From UBA10677 sp045532295 (GTDB lineage Bacteria; Bacillota; Clostridia; Christensenellales; Pumilibacteraceae), in NCBI GenBank assembly GCA_045532295.1, contig JAZSFP010000004.1:62001-126000 (forward strand): 64,000 bases of DNA, given 5' to 3'. Made by a program: the position numbers and the translations under genes. The notes below the pieces were generated by a model. The model was not told the origin of the DNA. It saw only the letters and a list, made by a program, of their open reading frames with translations, and made no database searches. Shown piece by piece: positions 42,943 through 51,974 of the stretch (positions are counted from its first letter, which is position 1; each line of letters begins with the position of its first letter).

Positions 42943-43437
42943 TTACGCCTCTTGCTTTTTTGCAATCTCGGAAAGAGCAACAGCAAGTCCACGAATAGGA
43001 GTTTGCAACATTCCAAGAAGTTGAGCGATAAGAACGGGTTTTGCGGGGATTGCGGCAACCTTGTTGATGCCTGCAACGTCCATCGTCTGACCTTCTACAA
43101 CGCCACCTTTAATTGCGATTTTGTTGGTCTTTTTAACGTTATCTGCGATAATCTTAGCGGGCGCAACTGCGTCGTCGTAAGAAATAGCCATAGCGGTAGG
43201 ACCTTCCAAAACCTTGTCGAAGCCCGTATAGCCTGCTTCGTTGAGCGCGCGAAGAACGAGACGGTTCTTGATAACCTTGTATTCAACGTTCGCTTTACGA
43301 AGGTCGTTACGCATAGCGGTGTCTTCTGCAACGTTAAGACCACGATAGTCAACGAGCACGAAAGACTTAGCCTTGCCAACCTTTTCTACGTACTGGGCAA
43401 CTTGTTCCTGTTTAAGTTTAAGGGTTTCTGCTGACAT
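42943..43437 (-). CDS. rplJ: 50S ribosomal protein L10
   Basis: 164 residues. Anchors L7/L12 dimers to the ribosome: N-terminal rRNA-binding part (SFVLVDYRGLNVAEDTAMR, RKANVEYKVIKNRL) and C-terminal helix for L7/L12 (LLGMLQTPIRGLAVALSEIA). Start follows AAGGAGGTTTAAT. Preceded by the L10 leader, where L10-L12 binding represses translation in other Firmicutes. Confidence 0.98.
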   Translation of the reverse strand: MSAETLKLKQEQVAQYVEKVGKAKSFVLVDYRGLNVAEDTAMRNDLRKANVEYKVIKNRLVLRALNEAGYTGFDKVLEGPTAMAISYDDAVAPAKIIADNVKKTNKIAIKGGVVEGQTMDVAGINKVAAIPAKPVLIAQLLGMLQTPIRGLAVALSEIAKKQEA

Positions 43438-43449
43438 ATTAAACCTCCT

Positions 43450-43595
43450 TTTAAGAATAACGAAAATCCGACTGCCATAGCGGTAGTCGGACCTATATTT
43501 CTCGCTCGCGCGGAAAAATCGTACTCGTCCTCTAACCTCGGCAAGATTTACGCAAAATGCACTTGCTGTCTATGGCTTAGGATATTAAGTTTTTG
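43450..43595 (-). ncRNA. Ribosomal L10 leader (autoregulatory mRNA element)
   Basis: In the rplA-rplJ gap the minus-strand RNA contains AGACAGCAAGTGCA and CTTGCCGAGG, the hallmark sequences of L10 leaders, followed by a CCGACTACCGC / GGCAGTCGG hairpin and ATTTTCGTT before the rplJ ribosome binding site. This allows L10-L12 feedback control. Confidence 0.85.
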
Positions 43596-43607
43596 AATTT
43601 TGTTTAT

Positions 43608-44291
43608 TTAGGCTCTGAAGTTAACCTTAATTCCGGGGCCCATCGTGCTTGCAAGGGTAACGCTCTTAACGTAGGTTCCCTTTGCAGCGGCGGGCTTAGC
43701 CTTTACGATAGCGTCCATAAGGGTGGTGAAGTTTTCTGCAATCTTCGCCTCGCCAAAGGACTTCTTACCGATGGGGCAGTGAATAATCGCGGTTTTGTCT
43801 ACGCGGTATTCAACCTTACCTGCTTTGGTCTCGTTGATAGCCTTTACTACGTCCATAGTAACCGTACCACTCTTGGGAGAAGGCATAAGACCCTTAGGAC
43901 CAAGGATTTTAGCAACTCTACCAAGTTGTCCCATCATATCGGGGGTGGTGATTACTACGTCGAAGTCGAGGAAGTTTTGCGTTTGGATTTTAGCAATGAT
44001 ATCCTCTGCGCCAACGATATCCGCGCCTGCAGCGATAGCGGCGTCAGCCTTGTCGCCACGAGCGATAACGAGCACTTTAACGCTCTTACCAGTACCGTTA
44101 GGAAGAACTACGGTGCCACGAACTTGTTGGTCTGCTTGACGGGGATCAACGCCGAGACGAACGTGAAGTTCGATAGTCTCGTCGAATTTAGCCTTTGCAG
44201 TAGCGAGCACGTTTTTAACAGCCTCTTCTACTTCGTAAGCCTTTTTAATATCTACTTCTTTAATGCTGTCGGAATATTTCTTACCAATCAT
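43608..44291 (-). CDS. rplA: 50S ribosomal protein L1
   Basis: 227 residues, forms the L1 stalk at the E site. Motifs: FDETIELHVRLGVDPRQADQ, TVVLPNGTGKSVKVLVIARG, VITTPDMMGQLGRVAKILGP and KGLMPSPKSGTV. Start follows GGAGGTGCGCT. Eleven bases behind rplK. Confidence 0.98.
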   Translation of the reverse strand: MIGKKYSDSIKEVDIKKAYEVEEAVKNVLATAKAKFDETIELHVRLGVDPRQADQQVRGTVVLPNGTGKSVKVLVIARGDKADAAIAAGADIVGAEDIIAKIQTQNFLDFDVVITTPDMMGQLGRVAKILGPKGLMPSPKSGTVTMDVVKAINETKAGKVEYRVDKTAIIHCPIGKKSFGEAKIAENFTTLMDAIVKAKPAAAKGTYVKSVTLASTMGPGIKVNFRA

Positions 44292-44302
44292 AGCGCACCT
44301 CC

Positions 44303-44728
44303 TTAGTCAACGACCACAACGCCCATACTGCGCGCCGTGCCCTCAATCATACTCATTGCGCTCTCAATCGTAGCAGCATTAAGGTCGGGCATTTTAAGGG
44401 TAGCGATTTCCTTAATTTGCTCCTTAGTAATCTTTGCAACCTTATCCTTGTTGGGCTTAGCCGAACCGCTCTCGATCTTGCACGCCTTCTTAATAAGAAC
44501 GGGCGCAGGAGGAGTTTTGAGGATAAAGGTGAAGGACCTATCTGCGTAAATACTGATTACTACAGGGATAATCAAGCCTTCCTGACCTCTGGTCTTCTCG
44601 TTGAATTCCTTGGTAAAGCCGGGAATATTAATTCCGTGAGGACCAAGCGAAGAGCCGACGGGGGGGCCGGGGGTTGCTTTACCTGCAGGCAGTTGAAGTT
44701 TTACAACTGCTTGAAGTTTCTTTGCCAT
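44303..44728 (-). CDS. rplK: 50S ribosomal protein L11
   Basis: 141 residues, binds the GTPase-associated 23S rRNA region. LPAGKATPGPPVGSSLGPHG, the flexible N-terminal motif, and FTFILKTPPAPVLIKKA are diagnostic. Preceded by a short gap containing a GAGCGAATTCGCTC palindrome. Confidence 0.98.
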   Translation of the reverse strand: MAKKLQAVVKLQLPAGKATPGPPVGSSLGPHGINIPGFTKEFNEKTRGQEGLIIPVVISIYADRSFTFILKTPPAPVLIKKACKIESGSAKPNKDKVAKITKEQIKEIATLKMPDLNAATIESAMSMIEGTARSMGVVVVD

Positions 44729-44805
44729 TGTTTTTTTCTCCTTGAATTAAAATTTTTCAATCGCGGTAGTAACGAGCGAATTCGCTCTCCCGGATAGTAA
44801 CTGGA

Positions 44806-45348
44806 TTATTCTTCAACCGCGTCAACAAGTCTTTCGATTTGAACGAGGTCGAGGTCAACTGGGGTAAGGTGTCCGAACATATTAACGGTAACCTTACAAC
44901 GCTCTTTGGGAATATCAATTTCGTCAACCGTTCCCATAAAGCCTTCGAACGCGCCGTCAACGATTTTAACCGTTTCGCCGATTTCGAAGTTGGTTTCAAT
45001 GAGGGTGGGACGCTCGAGTTTCATCCTTTTAACTTCTTCTTGGGTAAGAGGAAGGGGATAGCCCTTAGGACCTACGAAACCGGTAACGCCACGAGTGTTG
45101 GTAATGATATGCCACATATCGTTGTTGTAGTCCATTTTAATGAACACGTAACTGGGCATCATACGCTTTTGAACGATTTTGGTCTTGCCGTTCTTCTCCT
45201 CTACCACGTCTTCCATAGGGATAACGATTTCGCAGAGTTTGTCGAGAAGGTCGTTCTTCTTGAAAACGAGCACGAGGTTCTCTTTAACCATATTCTCGTA
45301 ACCAGAATAGGTGTGGAGAACGTACCACTTAGCATTTTCTATAGCCAT
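44806..45348 (-). CDS. nusG: Transcription termination/antitermination factor NusG
   Basis: 180 residues. NGN domain (WYVLHTYSGYENMVKENL, MMPSYVFIKMDYNND, VTGFVGPKGYPLPLT) and KOW domain (GETVKIVDGAFEGFMGTVDE). Binds RNA polymerase clamp to control pausing. Overlaps the 3' end of secE by ten bases. Confidence 0.98.
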   Translation of the reverse strand: MAIENAKWYVLHTYSGYENMVKENLVLVFKKNDLLDKLCEIVIPMEDVVEEKNGKTKIVQKRMMPSYVFIKMDYNNDMWHIITNTRGVTGFVGPKGYPLPLTQEEVKRMKLERPTLIETNFEIGETVKIVDGAFEGFMGTVDEIDIPKERCKVTVNMFGHLTPVDLDLVQIERLVDAVEE

Positions 45349-45629
45349 AACGCTCCCCCAATCGCAGATTGAATTGCGCTTGAAAGGGCTGCGGTGGTCG
45401 TACCTTCGTTAAGACTTGCTACGAGAATATCATAAAGCCAGCCCAAAAGTAAGTCAAATCCGGTCAAAACAACCAAAAATACTAATACGACTGCAAGAAC
45501 GATACCCGTTTGCTTAACTACGGTTGCAAAGGAAGGCCAGGTTACTTTCTTAAGTTCGCCAAAAGTCTCCTTGATCTTTCCGCGTTTCTTTTCTTTATCT
45601 TTGGGTTTTGCGGCTTTTTCGTTTGCCAT
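45339..45629 (-). CDS. secE: Preprotein translocase subunit SecE
   Basis: 96 residues. A basic cytoplasmic N-terminus (KDKEKKRGKIKETFGELKKV) leads to TWPSFATVVKQTGIVLAVVL and the single membrane segment, as in single-span Gram-positive SecE. A tail of about 30 residues (ASLNEGTTTAALSSAIQSAI) extends beyond the usual end; it overlaps nusG. Confidence 0.95.
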   Translation of the reverse strand: MANEKAAKPKDKEKKRGKIKETFGELKKVTWPSFATVVKQTGIVLAVVLVFLVVLTGFDLLLGWLYDILVASLNEGTTTAALSSAIQSAIGGALWL

Positions 45630-45666
45630 AATAATTACTCCTTAATCCTGAAATAGCAAGAAAACC

Positions 45667-45828
45667 TTACTTCGTTTCCTTGTGTACGGTGTGCTTTTTG
45701 CAGAACTTGCAGTACTTTTTGAGTTCAATTCTTTCAGGGTCGTTCTTCTTGTTCTTCATGTTGTCGTAATTGCGTTGCTTACACTCGGTGCAGGCAAGCG
45801 TAATCTTATTTCTTACAGAGTTAGCCAT
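45667..45828 (-). CDS. rpmG: 50S ribosomal protein L33 (zinc-binding form)
   Basis: 53 residues. Two CxxC pairs (CTEC, CKFC) make the zinc-ribbon form; RNKITLACTECKQRNY and HTVHKETK are typical. The ATG at 45828 follows AGGAGGCATATT. First gene of the rpmG-secE-nusG block. Confidence 0.96.
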   Translation of the reverse strand: MANSVRNKITLACTECKQRNYDNMKNKKNDPERIELKKYCKFCKKHTVHKETK

Positions 45829-45886
45829 AATATGCCTCCTAAATTTGCTCACTTGAAAATACACCCTTTCGCAGGGGTGCCTATAT

Positions 45887-45915
45887 ACTTTATCACTTTT
45901 CACGCGCTTTGTCAA
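45887..45915 (-). promoter_or_regulatory. rpmG-secE-nusG promoter
   Basis: TTGACA (45910-45915), 17 bases, TAAAGT (45887-45892) on the minus strand; a CACCC/GGGTG hairpin follows in the leader. Confidence 0.7.
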
Positions 45916-45984
45916 GCGTTTTTCAAGCAAAAATCCATAATATTTAACTAATTTTATTTTTTTTGACTTTTTGCGTTAAAGCGG

Positions 45985-46013
45985 TTGATTTTTGCCTCTC
46001 TTTATGGTACAAT
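45985..46013 (+). promoter_or_regulatory. Promoter of the isomerase-like gene
   Basis: TTGATT (45985-45990), 17 bases ending TGG, TACAAT (46008-46013). Confidence 0.75.
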
Positions 46014-46070
46014 ACACCTAACGATGCTTAGTCCTTATTATTATATAATAGGGAAAACGGAGGTAAAATT

Positions 46071-46892
46071 ATGAAACTCGGAACGATGGTGTATCTTGAC
46101 GGTAGCGTTGAGCAGAAAATTCGCGATGTGAGAAAGTACGGACTGGACAGTTTTCAACTCTGCTGTTGGGACTTTTCTTATATGACGGAAGAGTGGGCGG
46201 AAAAAGTGCTCAAGGTTACTAAAGAGGAGAACCTCGAGATTAGCGCAACTTGGATAGGCTGGGAAGGCGAACAGGCTTGGAACTTCGTGCGCGGTCCTAT
46301 CACGCTGGGTATAGTGCCCGTTTTTTATAGGGCAAAGCGCATTGAAAACCTCAAAAAAGGCTCGGACTTTACCGCGCTTTTGGGCGTAACCGACCTTGCT
46401 ACGCATATGGGCTTTATCCCCGAAAACCCCATTTCCGACGACTATCGTGGCGTCGTAGAGGCAGTTAAAGAGGTAGCGGAGTACTGCAAAAAGAACGGTC
46501 AGTACCTCCTCTTTGAAACGGGACAAGAAACGCCCATTACCTTAAAGCGCATAATCTTAGACGTGGGCACGGGCAATCTTGGTATTAACCTCGATCCCTC
46601 CAACCTCCTCCTCTACGGCAAGGCTAACCCCTGCGACGCGGTGGATATCTTCGGCGAGTTCGTTCGCGGAGTACACGGCAAAGACGGCGAATACCCCACT
46701 AACCCCGCTTTCTTAGGCGAGGAAAAGCGAATAGGCGACGGCAGAGCAAACTTCCCCGTGCTTATTAAGAAGTTACACGAGAAAGGCTACGACGGTTCGA
46801 TTACCATCGAGCGCGAGATTTCCGGCGACCAACAAATAGCCGATATCCTCTACGCAAAGGATTACTTGACCGAGATTATCAAGAACTTATAG
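46071..46892 (+). CDS. Sugar phosphate isomerase/epimerase-like TIM barrel protein
   Basis: 273 residues of the xylose-isomerase-like/AP-endonuclease-2 barrel. Metal-site candidates: the glutamate of LLFETGQETP, the aspartate of GINLDPSNL, the histidine of VHGKDGEYP and the final IEREISG. Substrate unknown; such proteins convert keto sugars, inositols or hydroxypyruvate. Single gene with its own promoter and terminator; start follows GGAGGTAAAATT. Confidence 0.85.
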   Translation: MKLGTMVYLDGSVEQKIRDVRKYGLDSFQLCCWDFSYMTEEWAEKVLKVTKEENLEISATWIGWEGEQAWNFVRGPITLGIVPVFYRAKRIENLKKGSDFTALLGVTDLATHMGFIPENPISDDYRGVVEAVKEVAEYCKKNGQYLLFETGQETPITLKRIILDVGTGNLGINLDPSNLLLYGKANPCDAVDIFGEFVRGVHGKDGEYPTNPAFLGEEKRIGDGRANFPVLIKKLHEKGYDGSITIEREISGDQQIADILYAKDYLTEIIKNL

Positions 46893-46906
46893 TGAATAAT
46901 AAAAGA

Positions 46907-46938
46907 AAAGCGGACGCAATCAAGCGTTCGCTTTTTAC
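46907..46938. terminator. Bidirectional terminator
   Basis: AAAAGCGGACG pairs with CGTTCGCTTTT (one wobble), flanked by T-rich on one strand and A-rich on the other, serving the convergent genes at 46892 and 46938. Confidence 0.85.
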
Positions 46939-47459
46939 TATTTAAGTAGTTTAATAATCTTCTCGCTCATATAACTAAAGAAGAAGTCGACGGGGAGCGC
47001 GATAACGACCATTGCGATAACGACGAAGACGCTACCCAGTTTTTCGACGAGCGCCATAACGGTCGTGCCGGCGATAATATCGACGAGGTTAATTATTACG
47101 ATAAAGGCAACTGCGTAGAGCGTTGCGGTGATAAGCAGTCTTATTATCGCGTGCAGGAGTTTATCGTAGGATAATTTTTGCATTGCGTAGGCAATAATTG
47201 CGTAGGGAATAAAGAGAGAGACGAGCGCAACGAAGGATAATTGAATTCCCGAAAGCGCAAAGGAAATGAGCGCGGTAGCGATAGCGGTAAGTATTCCGTA
47301 CACTATTCCGCAACGCTTAAACGCGATATACACGCAAAGCGAAACGAATATAAGCGGAACGATTTTAGCAGGCGAGAAAGCAGTTATAAGCACCACTACC
47401 GCCGAGATTGCCGTACAAATCGCCGAGTACGCTATTTTTTTCGTAAGGTCGCTCTTCAT
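46938..47459 (-). CDS. Small polytopic membrane protein of unknown function
   Basis: 173 residues with about five membrane segments (IAYSAICTAISAVVVLITAF, VPLIFVSLCVYIAFKRCGI, ILTAIATALISFALSG and others). The overall look is that of ECF-type S components or small clostridial membrane proteins, but no substrate motif is evident. Its ATG overlaps the TAA of the J-like gene as TAATG with no Shine-Dalgarno of its own, so translation is coupled. Last gene of the operon starting at 51.9 kb. Confidence 0.75.
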   Translation of the reverse strand: MKSDLTKKIAYSAICTAISAVVVLITAFSPAKIVPLIFVSLCVYIAFKRCGIVYGILTAIATALISFALSGIQLSFVALVSLFIPYAIIAYAMQKLSYDKLLHAIIRLLITATLYAVAFIVIINLVDIIAGTTVMALVEKLGSVFVVIAMVVIALPVDFFFSYMSEKIIKLLK

Positions 47460-48064
47460 TACATACAGCAACGCATACAGTCGCAACACATAGAGGCGCA
47501 ACAGTACGCTTGACAGCAGTTAGAAAGCGCGTCGCCTTGATGGTGAGGATAGTCCTCTTCCACATACTGCTGGTGCATATTCTCTCTGCCCATTTTGTTA
47601 GGGTCTGCGTTAGCGTTACCTATAACGAGGTTGAGTTTATCGAGAGCCGAACGGTACTTATAGTTGTCAGGGTCGCAGGCAACTGCAGCCTCGAGTTGCT
47701 TTTTGCACTCGGAAAGCCACTCTCTTTTATAATAGATAATGGACTGATAGTAGTGCCACTCGCCCTCGCGCACGGAAATGCCGTCCAAAATAGACTGAGC
47801 GGCGTCGTACTTGCCGTCCTTGATAAGACGGTCGATATACTCGTAGTCGTTGCCACTCTCAGTTTCCTTTTCAACCTTAGCCTTGGACTGAATTTCCGCC
47901 CAAGCGTTTTCAAGTTCGGTGAGTTTTCTCGCAGCCTCCGCGCCCTCTGCGCCGGGCATAAATCTGCCCTCGCTGTACTCAGCCTTGAGTGCCTTGTATT
48001 TTGCCTCCGCCTCTTCAAAAGTAACGGACGCGTCTAATCCCAAAATGTCGTAGGGGTTCTTCAT
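47459..48064 (-). CDS. J-like protein with TPR-type middle and Cys-rich tail
   Basis: 201 residues. The first ~60 (NPYDILGLDASVTFEEAEAK, TELENAWAEIQ) fit a J domain, but the HPD motif needed to stimulate DnaK is missing. Residues about 75-145 look like TPR helices (YIDRLIKDGKYDAAQSILDG). The C-terminal tail NCCQAYCCASMCCDCMRCCM has nine cysteines, suggesting metal binding or membrane attachment by acylation. It is coupled to a membrane protein gene and follows DUF5685. Role unknown. Confidence 0.83.
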   Translation of the reverse strand: MKNPYDILGLDASVTFEEAEAKYKALKAEYSEGRFMPGAEGAEAARKLTELENAWAEIQSKAKVEKETESGNDYEYIDRLIKDGKYDAAQSILDGISVREGEWHYYQSIIYYKREWLSECKKQLEAAVACDPDNYKYRSALDKLNLVIGNANADPNKMGRENMHQQYVEEDYPHHQGDALSNCCQAYCCASMCCDCMRCCM

Positions 48065-48078
48065 TTTTTGCTCCTTGA

Positions 48079-48945
48079 TTAAATGTTGGGGCGAGGCAGT
48101 TTCGACTTTGACGAAAGCACCTCTTTAACTTTTTCGCGTAGCCCCGAATACACGATATTTTTCAGCAAAGTATAACTCTGCTCGAATTGCATTTTGTTAA
48201 AACACTCCGTAGCCCTATTGACGACGCCTGCCAAAATAAAGGATATTTCATCGCGGTTCGTCTCAAAAAATTGCATACGGTTGTTAAATTCTCGGTCAAT
48301 AAGGAAGGGATTGTAATTTCCGCTCTTGCTATCTTCGTCAATGTCGTCGAGCGCGTCGATAAGGTAGACGAACTTTCCGATATTATAGCAAAGCCCAAGA
48401 AAATTCTCGTCCGTCTTGCCCGTTACTTCGCTTGCAACCTCTCTTAAAAGCGAGGCAAACGAGTGCGAAACGCGGTCGATACTGCTCTCTTTCGCCTTCT
48501 CTAAAGCGCGAAGTTCTTCGTAGCGAGAGGCGATTATTTTATCCACCGTCGGCAGTATTTCCTTGGCTTTTTTGTAAGCCTTGGAAAAGGCGGTCTTAGC
48601 AATTCTACCCTTAATTGAGCCACCGTCGAGGATATCGTCGCAAATCTTATAGTAACTCAGTAAGATATTCGCGCTCGCAAGACGGGTTAGAAGGTCGTTC
48701 CTCTTGACCATCACTTTTTTGGTAAAGGGATTGCCTATGCAACGCCCCTCGAAAAACTCCACTTCTTGGTGCGTAATATCGTGGGTTAGCACGCTAAGAA
48801 AGGTAATGTCGTAAGTGGTGGTATAGCGAGGTAACGCTCCAAACTGCTTGCCGATTTCCACGCAAATTCCGCAATAGAAAGCGCGGTATAGCACGAAGTC
48901 TTGGGGACGAAGTTCGCTTTTGACGGGTGTAATATATCCGAACAT
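48079..48945 (-). CDS. DUF5685 family protein
   Basis: 288 residues, mostly alpha-helical. MFGYITPVKSELRPQDFVLY and YRAFYCGICVEIGKQFG, with a conserved CxxC-like C-G-I-C, mark the family; YKICDDILDGG and LIDALDDIDEDSKSGNYNP give Asp-rich patches like isoprenoid-synthase folds. Its ATG overlaps the trpS stop (TAATG). DUF5685 often sits beside Cys-rich J-like proteins in clostridia as far as I recall; function unknown. Confidence 0.8.
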   Translation of the reverse strand: MFGYITPVKSELRPQDFVLYRAFYCGICVEIGKQFGALPRYTTTYDITFLSVLTHDITHQEVEFFEGRCIGNPFTKKVMVKRNDLLTRLASANILLSYYKICDDILDGGSIKGRIAKTAFSKAYKKAKEILPTVDKIIASRYEELRALEKAKESSIDRVSHSFASLLREVASEVTGKTDENFLGLCYNIGKFVYLIDALDDIDEDSKSGNYNPFLIDREFNNRMQFFETNRDEISFILAGVVNRATECFNKMQFEQSYTLLKNIVYSGLREKVKEVLSSKSKLPRPNI

Positions 48946-49958
48946 TATCTTACGGGAGGCACGAGACCGATTTTGCGGTACACTTTAGCAAGCGTTTTGT
49001 AAGCAATCCTCGACGCCTTGTCCGCGCCCTGTTTCATAAGCGCGTCAAGATAGCCCTTGTCGGCGATGAGTTTAGCGTACTCTTCCCTAATGGGACGGAA
49101 ATACTCTACTACCGCCTCGCCCACGCGCGTTTTGAAGGTTGCGTAGTCCGAGGAGGCAAACTCTCTCTCCGCCTCTTCCACACTTATTCCGCTAAAGGTG
49201 GAGTAAATGGTCAAAAGGTTGCTAATGCCCGGCTTATCTTGAGCGAACTTTATCTGATTGTCGCTGTCCGTTACCGCGCGCTTAAACTTGCGCATAACGG
49301 TGTCGGGATCGTCGAGAAGGAAAATCGTGCCGTTGTGGTTGTCGTCCGTCTTGCCCATTTTTGCGGTGGGGTCGAGGAGCGAATAAATCTTCGCGCCCAC
49401 TTTGGGATAAAAGCCCTCGGGAACGACGAAGGTGGGGGAAAACTTGTTGTTAAAGCGTTCTGCTATCGTTCTTGCAAGTTCGAGGTGTTGCTGTTGGTCC
49501 TTGCCGATAGGAACGAGGTCGGCTTGGTAAAGCAGAATATCCGCCGCCATAAGCGTTGGGTAAGCAAAAAGTCCGACGTTCACGTTCTCGGGCGCTTTTG
49601 CGCTCTTGTCCTTAAACTGCGTCATACGCCTTGCCTCGCCGTACTGCGTGTAGCAGTTAAGCACCCAAGCAAGTTCGGCGTGCGCAGGCACGTGGCTCTG
49701 AACGAAAAGCGTGCATTTATCGGGCGTAAGTCCCATTGCGATAAAGAACGCCATAAAGTCGTAAGTTCTCTTGCGTAAATCCGCAGGAATATTGTCTACC
49801 GTAAGCGAGTGAAGGTCCGCAACCGCGTAATAGCAGTCCAAGGTCTTCGTCATATCCACCATATTCTTGAGCGCGCCGATATAGTTGCCTATCGTCAAGT
49901 CGCCCGTAGGCTTGAGCGCAGAGAACACGGTCTGTCTTTTATTATCGTCTAATGCCAT
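48945..49958 (-). CDS. trpS: Tryptophanyl-tRNA synthetase
   Basis: 337 residues, class I. GDLTIGNYIGALKNM carries the HIGH-equivalent (TIGN), YQADLVPIGKDQQQHLELAR binds the adenylate, and the KMSKS-equivalent is KMGKTD. Charges tRNA-Trp. No T-box leader is possible because thrC ends 17 bases upstream; the two are co-transcribed. Confidence 0.97.
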   Translation of the reverse strand: MALDDNKRQTVFSALKPTGDLTIGNYIGALKNMVDMTKTLDCYYAVADLHSLTVDNIPADLRKRTYDFMAFFIAMGLTPDKCTLFVQSHVPAHAELAWVLNCYTQYGEARRMTQFKDKSAKAPENVNVGLFAYPTLMAADILLYQADLVPIGKDQQQHLELARTIAERFNNKFSPTFVVPEGFYPKVGAKIYSLLDPTAKMGKTDDNHNGTIFLLDDPDTVMRKFKRAVTDSDNQIKFAQDKPGISNLLTIYSTFSGISVEEAEREFASSDYATFKTRVGEAVVEYFRPIREEYAKLIADKGYLDALMKQGADKASRIAYKTLAKVYRKIGLVPPVR

Positions 49959-49975
49959 TATATTAAACCTCTTTA

Positions 49976-51454
49976 CTACTTCTCGTTGATATAATCCGCT
50001 ACCGTTTGTTGCGCTTGCGTGCGGTCCACTACGCCCTCGAACCTCTTCTTAAGCGTGGGAAGTTCGCTCAAACTTTCGGGAAGGGGGAGCGCGGTTACCT
50101 CTTCTAATAACTTCATAGCGTCGATACCCTCTTTGCTATCGTCCTCGCCGATTGCAGAGAGTACGGAGTTTACGAACTTATAGGGGCTTGCGGTGGAAAG
50201 AATAACGGTGTGCGTTTCGTCGTCCGTCGCGTCGTAGTACTTTTGGTAAACGGCGAACGCAACGGCGGTATGCGTGTCCATAATGTATCCCGTGTCTTCA
50301 AACCAGTCGGCAATGGTCTCCATAACCTCGTCCTCTTCGGCGTAGTCAGCGAAGAACTCTTCGTTAAGTCTTGCCTGCTCGTCCTCGCTTATTTCGTACT
50401 TACCCTCACGAGCGAGCGCGCTCATACGCTCTTTAGTGAGAGCGTCGTCTCTACCCGACAGTTCGTAGACGAGGCGTTCGAGGTTAGAGGATATTAAAAT
50501 ATCCATTGAAGGACTGCTCGTTTTGTGGAAAGGACGGTTGATATCGTACTCGCCCGAAAGCATAAAGTCAGTCAAAATATTGTTCTTATTCGACGCGCAG
50601 ATAAGTTTATTTACGGGAAGTCCCATTCTCTTAGCGTAATAGCCTGCCAAGATGTTTCCAAAGTTACCCGTGGGAACGACGAAGTTAATCTTCTCGCCTC
50701 TCTCCACTTCGCCACCTTCAACGAGGTCGATATACGCGGAGAAGTAGTAGACGATTTGCGGAACTAAACGGCCGAAGTTAATAGAGTTAGCCGACGAGAA
50801 CGCGTAGCCTTTATCCGCTAAAAGTTTAGCCATTTCCTTGTCGGTAAAGATTTTCTTAACGGCGGACTGAGCGTCGTCGAAGTTACCCTTGATGCCCGTA
50901 ACGAACACGTTTTCGCCTTTCTGCGTCATCATTTGCAGTTTTTGAAGGTTGGAAACGCCGTCGGAGGGATAGAATACGATAACTTCCGTGCCCTCTACGT
51001 CTCTAAAGCCCTCAAGCGCCGCTTTGCCCGTGTCACCGCTCGTTGCAACCAAGATTAAGGTTTTCTCGTCGTGGCCGAGCAGTTTTTTACTTCCCGTAAG
51101 CAGGTACGGAAGAAGGGTGAGGGCGATATCCTTGAACGCGTGCGTAGGTCCGTGCCAAAGTTCGAGCGTAGAAGTACCTTCGCCCACTACCGTTACGGGA
51201 GCGGGGTCGCCGTCGAAACGCGCGTACGCTTTCTCGGTGTAAGTGGGAAGATCCTTAAGTTCGCCCAAGAACTTACTTATAATAAAGTTTGCGCGCTGGG
51301 GATAGTCCATTTCACCCATTGCTTTAATGTCGTCTGCCGTTACCTCGGGGAAAAAGGCGGGAACGAAAAGCCCGCCTTCCTCGGATAGTCCTTTTACAAC
51401 GGCCTCAGGACCGCTGACGCTAACTTGGTTGTTTCTGGTGCTAACGAATTTCAC
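49976..51454 (-). CDS. thrC: Threonine synthase
   Basis: 492 residues, PLP enzyme converting O-phosphohomoserine to threonine. ELWHGPTHAFKDIALTLLPY contains the PLP lysine; VATSGDTGKAALEGF and VPTGNFGNILAGYYAKRMG bind the phosphate of PLP. The length fits the long (yeast/E. coli-like) class. Starts with GTG at 51454 after AAGAAGG. Part of the operon from 51.9 to 46.9 kb. Confidence 0.96.
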   Translation of the reverse strand: MKFVSTRNNQVSVSGPEAVVKGLSEEGGLFVPAFFPEVTADDIKAMGEMDYPQRANFIISKFLGELKDLPTYTEKAYARFDGDPAPVTVVGEGTSTLELWHGPTHAFKDIALTLLPYLLTGSKKLLGHDEKTLILVATSGDTGKAALEGFRDVEGTEVIVFYPSDGVSNLQKLQMMTQKGENVFVTGIKGNFDDAQSAVKKIFTDKEMAKLLADKGYAFSSANSINFGRLVPQIVYYFSAYIDLVEGGEVERGEKINFVVPTGNFGNILAGYYAKRMGLPVNKLICASNKNNILTDFMLSGEYDINRPFHKTSSPSMDILISSNLERLVYELSGRDDALTKERMSALAREGKYEISEDEQARLNEEFFADYAEEDEVMETIADWFEDTGYIMDTHTAVAFAVYQKYYDATDDETHTVILSTASPYKFVNSVLSAIGEDDSKEGIDAMKLLEEVTALPLPESLSELPTLKKRFEGVVDRTQAQQTVADYINEK

Positions 51455-51469
51455 TATGATGTCCTTCTT

Positions 51470-51871
51470 TTAAATGTATTTGCGCATAAACGGGGGAACT
51501 TCCTCCGCCGAGACGGTTATGGTAAAGTTCGCGCCCGTCTCTACGCTCAAATCGTCAAGTTTTTTGAGCGTGTATTCAAGTCCGTCCACGGGAAGTTCCA
51601 TAAACTTCGCCGGTCCGTCCATAAATATGTCGGTAATGTCGTAGTTGCCTGCAAGCAGTCCGCTAACGAAACTGATAAAGCAACACTCGTCCTTAATGTC
51701 GTAGTTATTAACGCTTATAAAACGAATTGCGCTCGAAAGTGAGGTCGAGTGGTCGGGGTTATCCGTCATATAGATAACGCATCCCTTACTCTCACTTGCG
51801 CGCTCGTTCGCTTTTGCGATAATGCGCTCCGTCTTTCCACTGCCTTTCGCTCCGTAAACAAGATTAATCAT
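51470..51871 (-). CDS. Small P-loop protein of unknown function
   Basis: 133 residues. Walker A is GAKGSGKTE near residue 6, and YDITDIFMDGPAKFM may supply the Walker B region. The size suggests a truncated or minimal ATPase; no helicase or kinase lid motifs are visible. ATG at 51871 follows GGAGGTAAAGGAA. It opens the thrC-trpS operon, with thrC starting 15 bases later. Confidence 0.75.
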   Translation of the reverse strand: MINLVYGAKGSGKTERIIAKANERASESKGCVIYMTDNPDHSTSLSSAIRFISVNNYDIKDECCFISFVSGLLAGNYDITDIFMDGPAKFMELPVDGLEYTLKKLDDLSVETGANFTITVSAEEVPPFMRKYI

Positions 51872-51974
51872 TTCCTTTACCTCCATAGTATAGTATATTT
51901 TTTAGTAGGCTCTCAGCCTCTCTATATATATTATACAATATAAAAACGATAATGTCATCTTTTTTAAGCGATAA

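Noticed and set aside
49958..49976. T-box leader upstream of trpS
   Set aside because: Only 17 bases separate thrC and trpS, too short for a T-box.
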